Assembly: GCF_001570905.1 (NCBI RefSeq)
Contig: NZ_BCSO01000006.1
Location: 51,248 to 115,247 of the forward strand
DNA from: [Zimmermannella] alba NBRC 15616
Lineage (GTDB): Bacteria; Actinomycetota; Actinomycetes; Actinomycetales; Microbacteriaceae
DNA length: 64,000 nucleotides
Reading direction: 5' to 3'
The translations under genes were made by a program, and so were the position numbers. Positions 57,474 to 64,000 of this stretch are shown here, piece after piece (position 1 is the first letter of the stretch; each line of letters starts with the position of its first letter). The notes beneath the pieces are model-generated. The model made no database searches, was not told the DNA's origin, and worked only from the letters and a program-made list of their open reading frames with translations.

Positions 57474-57496
57474 TGAGTCCAATACATCTTTCTCAT
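57474..57496. promoter_or_regulatory. 23-nt shared element, copy B
   Basis: Begins TGAGTCCAATACAT and ends CTCAT; 20 of 23 positions match copy A at 54348. Lies 106 nt upstream of the dehydrogenase start and 45 nt downstream of the AraC stop. Confidence 0.55.
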
Positions 57497-57540
57497 CACA
57501 GCCATGAGCCGCCGACATGAATACAGCTGCCAGCACTGCG

Positions 57541-57969
57541 CTAACAGACATGACCGCACCACGGGCACGCCCGCACGCCTCGATCGCGGTACGCAGCCCG
57601 ATACTCGGTCGGTGACCTCCCTGTGAGCTTGCGGAACTGCTTCGCTGCGTGAGCCTGGTTTCTCCAGCCGACCTCGGCTGCTGCCTGTCGGATGGTTGCG
57701 TCTGTGGTGCTGATGGTTCGGGCCATCGCTCGCACCCGTTGAAGGGTCAGCCACGCGATCGGCGGCATCCCGAAGATCTCGACGAATAACTGTCGCAGCC
57801 GCGACGGTGACAGATGCGCGATGGCGGCCAACTCCGCCAGTGACCACGGGTGTGCCAAGTCAGCCTGCGTCACCGTCAGCAGGGTAGCTACCTCCGCGCG
57901 TGACCTACCTGCTTGACTGCCTGCGAGCTCCATCTGGAGGTGCCGCTGGTGGCACGGGTGGAGGGTCAT
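57541..57969 (-). CDS. Short AraC-type regulator (copy 2) with C-terminal Cys motif
   Basis: 142 aa, single AraC DNA-binding domain (SLAELAAIAHLSPSRLRQLFV; RQAAAEVGWRNQAHAAKQFRKLTGRSPTEYR), paralogous to the gene at 50919. The tail has CPWCGHVC, again C-x-W-C-G. A short N-terminal stretch with HPCHQRH precedes the HTH. ATG 57969 is clear. Upstream of the dehydrogenase-MFS operon, the probable target. Confidence 0.82.
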   Translation of the reverse strand: MTLHPCHQRHLQMELAGSQAGRSRAEVATLLTVTQADLAHPWSLAELAAIAHLSPSRLRQLFVEIFGMPPIAWLTLQRVRAMARTISTTDATIRQAAAEVGWRNQAHAAKQFRKLTGRSPTEYRAAYRDRGVRACPWCGHVC

Positions 57970-57983
57970 GGATCGTGGGCTGC

Positions 57984-58181
57984 TCAGACGGAGATGACGA
58001 CTTTGCCGTCCAGCCCGCCGGCCTCGACGGTTCGGTGTGCGTTCTGGATGTCTGACAGGGGGTAGTGGTAGGCGACTCGTAGCCTGAGCGCACTGACTGT
58101 CACCAGTGAGGACAGCTTCTGTGGCTGTCGGCTTGAGGGCAGAAGCTGGTTGGTGCCTGATGTGATGTCAAGGTTGCTCAT
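57984..58181 (-). pseudogene. Quinone oxidoreductase/alcohol dehydrogenase, C-terminal remnant
   Basis: The last 32 residues of this frame (LRVAYHYPLSDIQNAHRTVE, then GGLDGKVVI) match the C-terminus of NADPH:quinone oxidoreductase-type enzymes. The preceding 35 codons resemble parts of the same domain only weakly. Catalytic and Rossmann regions are absent. Rest of 57970-58298 shows no other gene. Confidence 0.65.
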
Positions 58182-58298
58182 GCGCCCAACGCTCTCGGCA
58201 TTCTCGGGCGGTAGCCAGAGCCTTGTCTAGCCTGCGCTGTCGTTGCCTAGCACTCATAGGGTCAGGCATCGAAGCATGATCACTGCGATAGTTGGTGC

Positions 58299-59165
58299 AT
58301 GGTCGCCTCGTTTTCTGTGGACACCGACGGCCCAGTGACCGAGCTGGGAGAGTTCCTGCGTTCCCGCCGTGACCGCATCACTCCCGAAGCCGCAGGCATC
58401 AACAGTTACGGACGCCGTCGGGTGCCTGGACTGCGTCGTGAGGAGCTGGCCCAGCTTGCTGGTGTCTCCGTGACGTACTTGACTCGGCTGGAGCAGGGAC
58501 AGTCCCAGAACGCTTCTGACGCGATCATCGATGCTCTCGCCCGTGCCCTCCAGCTGGATTCGGACGAACGTGCCCACCTGTACGCGTTGGCCCATCCTGC
58601 ACCCAAGGAGCATATGCGCGAGTCAGCGCCTGAGATCGCCAAGGCTGGTGCCGAGCGGCTCATGCACGCCATGGGCGACGTGCCGGCCGTGCTCTTGGGG
58701 CGCTTCAATGACCTCCTCGCGTGGAACCGTGCTGGCCACCTGCTTCTCGCTGGCCATCTGGACGGTGAGGCGCCCTCGCGCGTGGCTGATCGACCCAACC
58801 AGCTGAAGCTGCTGTTTCTGGACGAGCACACGCGTGACCTGTACGTCGATTGGGAGGAGGAAGCCGCCTTGGCGGTCTCGTCGATGCGCTACGTGGCCGC
58901 CCAGTTCGCCCATGACCAGACACTGGCGGCGCTCGTGGGCGAGCTGAGCATGAACAGCCCCGAGTTCGCACGCCTGTGGGCCGGTCATGACGTACGCCTG
59001 TGCACAAGCGGGACCAAGAGGCTGCGCCACCCGGAAGTCGGCGAGATGGAACTCGGCTACGAGGTACTCCATCTCCCCGAGGGCAACGGGCAGAGAATCC
59101 TGACCCACACTGCCGAACCCGGGAGCACCTCGTCTGCGGCACTGCGGCTGTTGCTCTCCGCGTAG
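58299..59165 (+). CDS. XRE-family regulator with MmyB-like ligand domain
   Basis: 288 aa. Residues 12-85 are the helix-turn-helix (GEFLRSRRDRI; VPGLRREELAQLAGVSVTYLTRLEQGQSQ), and 105-285 the MmyB-like domain (LLGRFNDLLAWNRAGHLLL; FLDEHTRDLYVDWEEEA), which in a homologue binds a fatty acid. Commonly regulates a neighbouring SDR or efflux gene; here the SDR next door is broken. Start ATG 58299. Confidence 0.88.
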   Translation: MVASFSVDTDGPVTELGEFLRSRRDRITPEAAGINSYGRRRVPGLRREELAQLAGVSVTYLTRLEQGQSQNASDAIIDALARALQLDSDERAHLYALAHPAPKEHMRESAPEIAKAGAERLMHAMGDVPAVLLGRFNDLLAWNRAGHLLLAGHLDGEAPSRVADRPNQLKLLFLDEHTRDLYVDWEEEAALAVSSMRYVAAQFAHDQTLAALVGELSMNSPEFARLWAGHDVRLCTSGTKRLRHPEVGEMELGYEVLHLPEGNGQRILTHTAEPGSTSSAALRLLLSA

Positions 59166-59178
59166 ACGCCCTACCTTC

Positions 59179-59560
59179 TCAGAGCTGCCTCAGCGCGCCG
59201 CCGTCGACGGTCCACTCTGCGCCGGTGACCGGAGGCAGGTGACCGTTCTCGCGACATCGTCGGGATGCCCGATCTTGCCGAAGGGCAGGAGGCGTTCCTC
59301 GCGGATGAAGCGCTCGACTGCTGTATCCGGGTCGGTGTTGAACCGGGTGGCCAGCTGGTCTGCGAACCGCCCAGGGCATCGAACGGGCCGAAACGACGTT
59401 CGAGCGGATCCCGAGCGGGCCGAGCTCGATCGCCAGCGACTTCGACACGTGAGCAGCGCTGCCTCTCATGCCGCGTAGGCGGCCATGGTCAGATCGGGCA
59501 TCCGCTCGTTGTGCTAGTGACGATGACGACGTGATCTCGCGCGTTCGACTCCACGATGGT
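59179..59560 (-). pseudogene. Short-chain dehydrogenase (SDR), multiply frameshifted
   Basis: Three frames hold consecutive SDR pieces: VESNARDHVVIVTSTT upstream, KSLAIELGPLGIRSNVV in the middle, RFNTDPDTAVERFIREERLL and GKIGHPDDVARTVTCL next, and TGAEWTVDGGAL at the end. Part of the C-terminal third is deleted. Clearly non-functional. Convergent with the MmyB-type regulator. Confidence 0.75.
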
Positions 59561-59582
59561 CTCCCTTGCCAGAGGTGGCACG

Positions 59583-60875
59583 TTAGGGGCAGTCGGTAGT
59601 GGTGGCGGTGCTCGAATCGAACGACGGCCGTGCGGATGAGCGTCGAGTGAAGACGACGATGACAAGCCCGGCGAGGGTGAGCGCAGCGCCGGTGACGGTG
59701 GGACTCCGCAGACCCCACCCGGCGCCGATCGCGGCACCGGCGATGCTGACGCCGATGGTGTTGCCAAGGTTGAAAGCGGCGATGTTCGTGGCAGAGGCGA
59801 GGGTGGCAGCCCCTCGGGCGTGCCTCATGACCCGCGCCTGCAGCCCCGGCACGGTAGCGAAACCGACCAAGCCGAGCAGGAACAGGCCGATGCCCACCGG
59901 CACGGGTAGAGCAGCAACCGCGCCCAGTCCAAGAATCACCACCGGAAGCAGGATGGCCAGGACAATGACGGCCTTGTCGGGGTCATGGTCAGCGGCTTTG
60001 CCTCCCACGATGTTCCCGGTGAACAGCCCGATCCCGAAGACCACGAGCAGCCAGGGGATGGCTTCGGCTGGGTAGCCGGTGACCTGGCGCAGTAGAGGCT
60101 CGATGTAGGTGAAGACCCCGAACATCCCGCCGAACACCAGAGCGGTCGTGGCCAGTGCTCCGAGGACCTGCGGGCGGGCCAAGGATTGGAACTGGGACCT
60201 CAGCGGCAGTTGGTCGCGTTCCGGGTCGGTCGTGGGCACCAGTGCGATGACACCGGCAAGGGCGAGCAGGCCGACAGCGGAAATGATCCAGAACACCGCA
60301 CGCCAGCCCAAATGTTGCCCCACCCAGGCACCCATGGGCACACCCAGCACGTTCGCGATCGTGAGACCCGCGAACAGTGCCGCTACCGCTGAAGCACGTT
60401 TGCCTTCCGAAACCAGGGATGAGGCCAGCATCGCGCCGATACCAAAGTAGCCACCGTGCGCGAGCGCGGAGATGATACGGCCGGCCAGCATGACCGCATA
60501 GTTCGGCGACCAGGCAGACAGGACGCTCCCGACCACGAAGAAGCCCAGGAGGATCACCAGTCCGAGCTTCGGGGTTCGACGCATGAGCATTGGAGTGATG
60601 ATGAGGGCCCCGGGTACGACGGCCAAGGCATAGGCACCCACGAGATGTCCTGCCGCAGAGATGCTCACGTGGAGGTCACTGCCGACCTCGGTGAGCAATC
60701 CCGCAATGATGAACTCGGTCAGCCCGATCCCAAACCCGCCCGTGCTCAATGCGAGCAGAGCAAGCGCCGGCGTCCGGCGCGGCAGTTCGCGGGCAACTTC
60801 CACGGGCATCGTCCGATCAGCTTGAGGGAGTGGCTGGGGCTGATGGCTCGACCTGCGAGGGCGAGGTGTGGTCAT
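59583..60875 (-). CDS. MFS transporter, arabinose/drug efflux type
   Basis: 430 aa from ATG 60875 (408 from the alternative ATG 60809). Twelve helices follow an Arg/Pro-rich N-terminus; GFGIGLTEFIIAGLLTEVGSDLHVS is helix 1, and AGRIISALAHGGYFGIGAMLASSLV helix 4 of the AraJ-like group. Neither start has a strong ribosome-binding site. Located next to an AraC fragment, so it may be the remains of a third AraC-MFS module. Confidence 0.83.
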   Translation of the reverse strand: MTTPRPRRSSHQPQPLPQADRTMPVEVARELPRRTPALALLALSTGGFGIGLTEFIIAGLLTEVGSDLHVSISAAGHLVGAYALAVVPGALIITPMLMRRTPKLGLVILLGFFVVGSVLSAWSPNYAVMLAGRIISALAHGGYFGIGAMLASSLVSEGKRASAVAALFAGLTIANVLGVPMGAWVGQHLGWRAVFWIISAVGLLALAGVIALVPTTDPERDQLPLRSQFQSLARPQVLGALATTALVFGGMFGVFTYIEPLLRQVTGYPAEAIPWLLVVFGIGLFTGNIVGGKAADHDPDKAVIVLAILLPVVILGLGAVAALPVPVGIGLFLLGLVGFATVPGLQARVMRHARGAATLASATNIAAFNLGNTIGVSIAGAAIGAGWGLRSPTVTGAALTLAGLVIVVFTRRSSARPSFDSSTATTTDCP

Positions 60876-61029
60876 GCGTCCATGCTGCTTGCCTCGAACC
60901 GAGGTAGCCAGAACCCCCAGTTGCCTACCCCCGACAGGGCCAGGACGGGACTGCTGCGCGGTTGGGTGACATCTCGAACTGCTTCGCAGTGGTAGGCCGA
61001 GCCACTTCCCGGACCCTCTAGATGATCGG

Positions 61030-61230
61030 TCACATGATCGGGCTTGTTCCATGTGCTGCCTGGAACGGCTGGCTCAAGCGAGACCGAGACGGGCGGGCCA
61101 ACGAAGCGAGGTCGGTCAATGACCAACAGTGGCTCAGCTCCTGTCTCATCGCCCTGATGGCAACTGACGCCTCGTCTCGAATCGCGCGAAGAGTTGTGTC
61201 GCAGCGTGCAGGGCGCATCGTTTCCGTCAC
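61030..61230 (-). pseudogene. AraC-type regulator fragment (copy 3)
   Basis: 66 codons. ELSHCWSLTDLASLARPSRS-RLSQPFQ parallels the first helix-turn-helix of the AraC copies at 50919 and 57541; it then stops before the second one and the Cys tail. The rest of 60876-61419 holds no gene. Confidence 0.6.
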
Positions 61231-61383
61231 ATTCGCCCCTCAGTCGTCGCGGCCCGCTTCGGTTGTGCCCTAAACGGCGAAGCGTCGGCCCGCCATCGAT
61301 GTGCCCAGAGCTCATCGGCCCGCTCTGACACCGTCACTCCGAGCTATCACGCGTCTTGCAGATCGAGGTTGGGAGGGCGCCGG

Positions 61384-61408
61384 CTCACCTGTGTGACGAA
61401 CAGGTGAG
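61384..61408. repeat. Perfect 8-bp inverted repeat before the relaxase gene
   Basis: CTCACCTG (61384-61391), 9-nt loop TGTGACGAA, CAGGTGAG (61401-61408); ends 11 nt before the relaxase GTG. Candidate oriT component or an operator of the relaxase. Confidence 0.5.
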
Positions 61409-61419
61409 GGGTGGTTTGG

Positions 61420-64000
61420 GTGACGGTGTCGATGCGCGTGATGTCGGCCGGTGACGGCTACAAGTACCTGCTGCGCACCGTGGCGGCTGGCGATGGTGAC
61501 CGGTCGCTATCGACTCCGTTGACCCGCTACTACGCCGAGGCAGGCACCCCACCCGGACGCTGGCTCGGCTCCGGCGTGACCGCTCGGGGCCACGGTGAAC
61601 TCACCCCTGGCGCCCAAGTGTCGGAGGCGCAGCTTCAGCTTCTGGTCGGTATGGGGCGGGACCCGATCACGGGTGACCCGCTGGGGCGGGCGTATCCGGT
61701 GTACAGCTCGACGGCGGAGCGGGTCGCGGACCGTGTCGAGCAGCTGGACCCGTCGCTCGGCTCTGGGGAGCGGGAACGCTCCGTTGCGCAGATTGAGGCG
61801 GAGGAGGCTGCGCGGGGGTCGCGGCGTGCGGTGGCGGGGTTTGATTTCACGTTCAGTGTCCCGAAGTCGGCGTCGGTGTTGTGGGCGGTTGCAGACGCGG
61901 GGACGCAGGCGTTGATTGCGCAAGCCCATCATGAGGCGGTTGCGGCGGTGGTTGCGTTCATGGAGCGCGAGGTTGCAGCCACCCGCGCCGGTGCAACCGC
62001 TGGGGATGGCGCGGTTGCACAAGTCGACGTCACCGGGCTCATCGCGACCGCGTTTGATCACTTCGATTCCCGCGCCGGGGACCCGCACTTGCATACGCAT
62101 GTGGTGATCAGCAACAAGGCCCAAACGGTCTTGGATGGGAAGTGGCGGAGTCTGGATGGGCGGCCGATGCATGCCGCGGTTGTCGCGTTGTCCGAGCTGC
62201 ACGAGGCCGTGTTCGCCGACCACATGACCCGCACCTTCGGCGTGAGCTGGGAGCCGCGGGAGATGGGACAGGACCGGAACCCATCCTGGGCGATCACCGA
62301 CATCCCCGAGGAACTGGTGGCGGCGTTCTCCACCCGGGCGCGGCATATCGAGGTGGAGAAAGACCGGCTGGTAGCCGAGTACGTGGCCACCCACGGACAG
62401 CAGCCATCAGATGCCACCGTGATCCGGTTGCGCGCCCAAGCCACACTCGCGACCCGCCCAGAGAAGCAGGTCCGCTCGTTGGCGGAGCTGACAGCCGAGT
62501 GGCGCACCCGCGCCAGCAGACTCTTGGGCAGTGATGCGACGGTGTGGGCGCGCACCGTCACTGCCGGGGAGCAGCAGCTGCTGTTGCGGGCTGATGATGT
62601 GCCGTTGGATCTGATCGGACAGGTGGGCCGGTCGGTGGTCGAGGTGGTCGGTGAGAAGCGCTCGACGTGGCGGCGCTGGAACCTGATGGCCGAAGCCGCC
62701 CGCCAAACGATGGGGTGGCGATTCGCCACCGACGAGGACCGCGAAGCCATCACCGCCATGATCGCCGACGCCGCCGAACAGGCCTCCCTGCGCCTGACCC
62801 CACCCGAGCTGACCACGAGCCCGGTGGAGTTCCGCCGCCTGGACGGCACCAGCGTGTTCCGTCCGAAGCACTCGACCGTGTTCTCCTCCGACACCCTGCT
62901 CTCGGCTGAGGACCGTCTTCTCACCCGGGCCCGTGCCACGACTGGCCCGAGTATCGACCTCGCCACCGTCGAAACGATCACGAGCAAGCCCGATGCCGAG
63001 GGTCGGATGCTCGGTCCCGACCAGGCCGCAGCCTTGGCCTCGGTCGCGGTGTCGGGCCGGGTGGTGGATGTGTTGGTGGGGCCGGCGGGGGCTGGCAAGA
63101 CGACCGCGATGAACGCACTCCGCCGGGCGTGGGAAACTGAGCATGGTGCTGGGTCGGTGGTGGGGTTGGCCCCGTCGGCGGTGGCGGCGCAGGTGCTGGC
63201 CGACGATCTGGGCATTCAGACGGAAAACACGGCGAAGTGGTGGACCACCCACCAACACACCGGCGCCACCTTCCAGCCCGGTCAATTGGTCATCATCGAC
63301 GAAGCCTCCCTCGCCGGCACCCTCTCCTTGGACCGGATCACGCAGGCAGCCGAGGAAGCGGGGGCCAAGGTGCTGCTGATCGGCGACTACGCCCAGCTCC
63401 AGTCCGTCGACGCCGGCGGCGCGTTCAGCCTGTTGATCCACGACCGCCACGATGCCCCCGAACTGGTCGATGTCCACCGCTTCACCCACGACTGGGAGAA
63501 GACCGCATCCCTGGAACTGCGGCACGGCCGCACCCCGGTCATCGACACCTACCTCGACCACCATCGCATCCATGATGGTGACGCCGAGGCCATAACCGAT
63601 GCCGCCTACACCGCCTGGCGCCACGACCGCCAGGCGGGATTGGCGTCGGTGCTGATCGCCGAAACCCGCGAGAACGTCACCGCCCTCAACATCCGAGCCC
63701 GCGCCGACCTCATCCTTGACGGCACGTTGAAGCCCGGCCCCGAAATCACCCTGTCCGACGGATCGGCAGCAGGTGTGGGGGACACGATCATCACCCGCCG
63801 CAACGACCGGCGGCTGCGGAACCGGCACGGCTGGGTCCGCAACGGCCAAACCTGGACCATCACCGCCGTACGTGACGACGGGTCCATCACGATCCGCCCA
63901 CCCGGGACCCGGTTCGGCAACAGCATCGTCGTTCCCGCAGACTACGTGGCCGAGCACGTCGACCTCGGCTACGCCGTCACCGCCCACCGCGCCCAAGGCA
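61420..64000 (+). CDS. MobF-family conjugative relaxase-helicase, 3' part cut by window edge
   Basis: Nicks oriT, stays bound to the strand and unwinds DNA in conjugation. 860 codons are in the window without a stop. The N-terminal TrwC/TraA relaxase has GDGYKYLLRTVAAGD, LTRYYAEAGTPPGRW (catalytic Tyr candidates 37 and 38) and the HxHxH metal site HLHTHVV at residues 223-227. A helicase follows: Walker A GPAGAGKTT near 555, Walker B LVIIDEAS near 627, GDYAQLQSVDAGGAF, and YAVTAHRAQG at the edge. GTG 61420 has GAGGGG 8 nt upstream; GTG 61426 and ATG 61432 are alternatives. Confidence 0.92.
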   Translation, partial: MTVSMRVMSAGDGYKYLLRTVAAGDGDRSLSTPLTRYYAEAGTPPGRWLGSGVTARGHGELTPGAQVSEAQLQLLVGMGRDPITGDPLGRAYPVYSSTAERVADRVEQLDPSLGSGERERSVAQIEAEEAARGSRRAVAGFDFTFSVPKSASVLWAVADAGTQALIAQAHHEAVAAVVAFMEREVAATRAGATAGDGAVAQVDVTGLIATAFDHFDSRAGDPHLHTHVVISNKAQTVLDGKWRSLDGRPMHAAVVALSELHEAVFADHMTRTFGVSWEPREMGQDRNPSWAITDIPEELVAAFSTRARHIEVEKDRLVAEYVATHGQQPSDATVIRLRAQATLATRPEKQVRSLAELTAEWRTRASRLLGSDATVWARTVTAGEQQLLLRADDVPLDLIGQVGRSVVEVVGEKRSTWRRWNLMAEAARQTMGWRFATDEDREAITAMIADAAEQASLRLTPPELTTSPVEFRRLDGTSVFRPKHSTVFSSDTLLSAEDRLLTRARATTGPSIDLATVETITSKPDAEGRMLGPDQAAALASVAVSGRVVDVLVGPAGAGKTTAMNALRRAWETEHGAGSVVGLAPSAVAAQVLADDLGIQTENTAKWWTTHQHTGATFQPGQLVIIDEASLAGTLSLDRITQAAEEAGAKVLLIGDYAQLQSVDAGGAFSLLIHDRHDAPELVDVHRFTHDWEKTASLELRHGRTPVIDTYLDHHRIHDGDAEAITDAAYTAWRHDRQAGLASVLIAETRENVTALNIRARADLILDGTLKPGPEITLSDGSAAGVGDTIITRRNDRRLRNRHGWVRNGQTWTITAVRDDGSITIRPPGTRFGNSIVVPADYVAEHVDLGYAVTAHRAQG

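Noticed and set aside
61507..63996. Two long minus-strand open frames opposite the relaxase
   Set aside because: They are GC-rich shadows; the plus strand carries all relaxase and helicase motifs in one continuous frame.
1..64000. CRISPR array or cas genes
   Set aside because: No regularly spaced direct repeats or Cas proteins seen.
26896..64000. Prophage interpretation of the element
   Set aside because: No capsid, terminase, portal or tail genes; the genes are those of conjugation.
28000..64000. Right-end duplicate of the tRNA-Ala attachment site
   Set aside because: No second copy of the tRNA 3' end was noticed by eye; the element probably ends beyond the window.

Overview
The window is high-GC actinobacterial DNA. 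Gene content and order (ileS-folC-DUF4233-ndk-rne-rplU-rpmA-obgE-nadD-rsfS-tRNA-Ala), a GTP-type PEP carboxykinase next to a RamB-type regulator, and frequent GGATGC-type codon context suggest a Microbacteriaceae-like organism. The family assignment is an inference; no 16S or marker comparison was possible.

Positions 1-26900 are mostly core chromosome. The left edge cuts valS. It is followed by an internally deleted amidohydrolase, adhP, pckG and divergent ramB, a TetR regulator, and a small accessory patch (8124-10809) with an AAA-type ATPase and two hipB antitoxin genes whose hipA toxins are truncated. A lipoprotein precedes the T-box-controlled, eukaryal-like ileS. The ileS-folC-DUF4233 run has overlapping stop/start codons. 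Then come ndk, rne, rplU-rpmA-obgE, a small membrane protein, nadD, a coiled-coil/TM protein, rsfS and a TauE/SafE permease. The region ends with tRNA-Ala(GGC).

From the tRNA-Ala to the right edge the DNA looks like one integrative and conjugative element (ICE). A large serine recombinase reads antisense through the tRNA. Upstream of it, on the minus strand, lies a translationally coupled conjugation block: DUF4913 protein, SSB, VirD4/TraG, VirB4-like ATPase, SCO6880-type protein, VirB6-like channel, two paralogous small membrane proteins, an M23/lysozyme-type hydrolase, ParB-like protein, DUF2637 protein, prim-pol and ArdC-type antirestriction protein. Two insertions break this block: an unknown gene plus a VOC gene (34.8-35.8 kb), and a 3.2 kb lower-GC gene encoding a putative nuclease-NB-ARC (STAND) protein at 39316-42504. 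The latter is the best candidate for an undescribed immune system here.

Positions 50919-61230 are cargo. There are modules of transporter (MFS/EamA), oxidoreductase and short AraC regulator with paralogous members, two of them sharing a 23-nt upstream element, mixed with decayed SDR, quinone-oxidoreductase and AraC remnants. The window ends inside a MobF relaxase-helicase gene on the plus strand, preceded by a perfect inverted repeat that could belong to oriT. The second attachment site was not seen, so the element probably continues past 64000.
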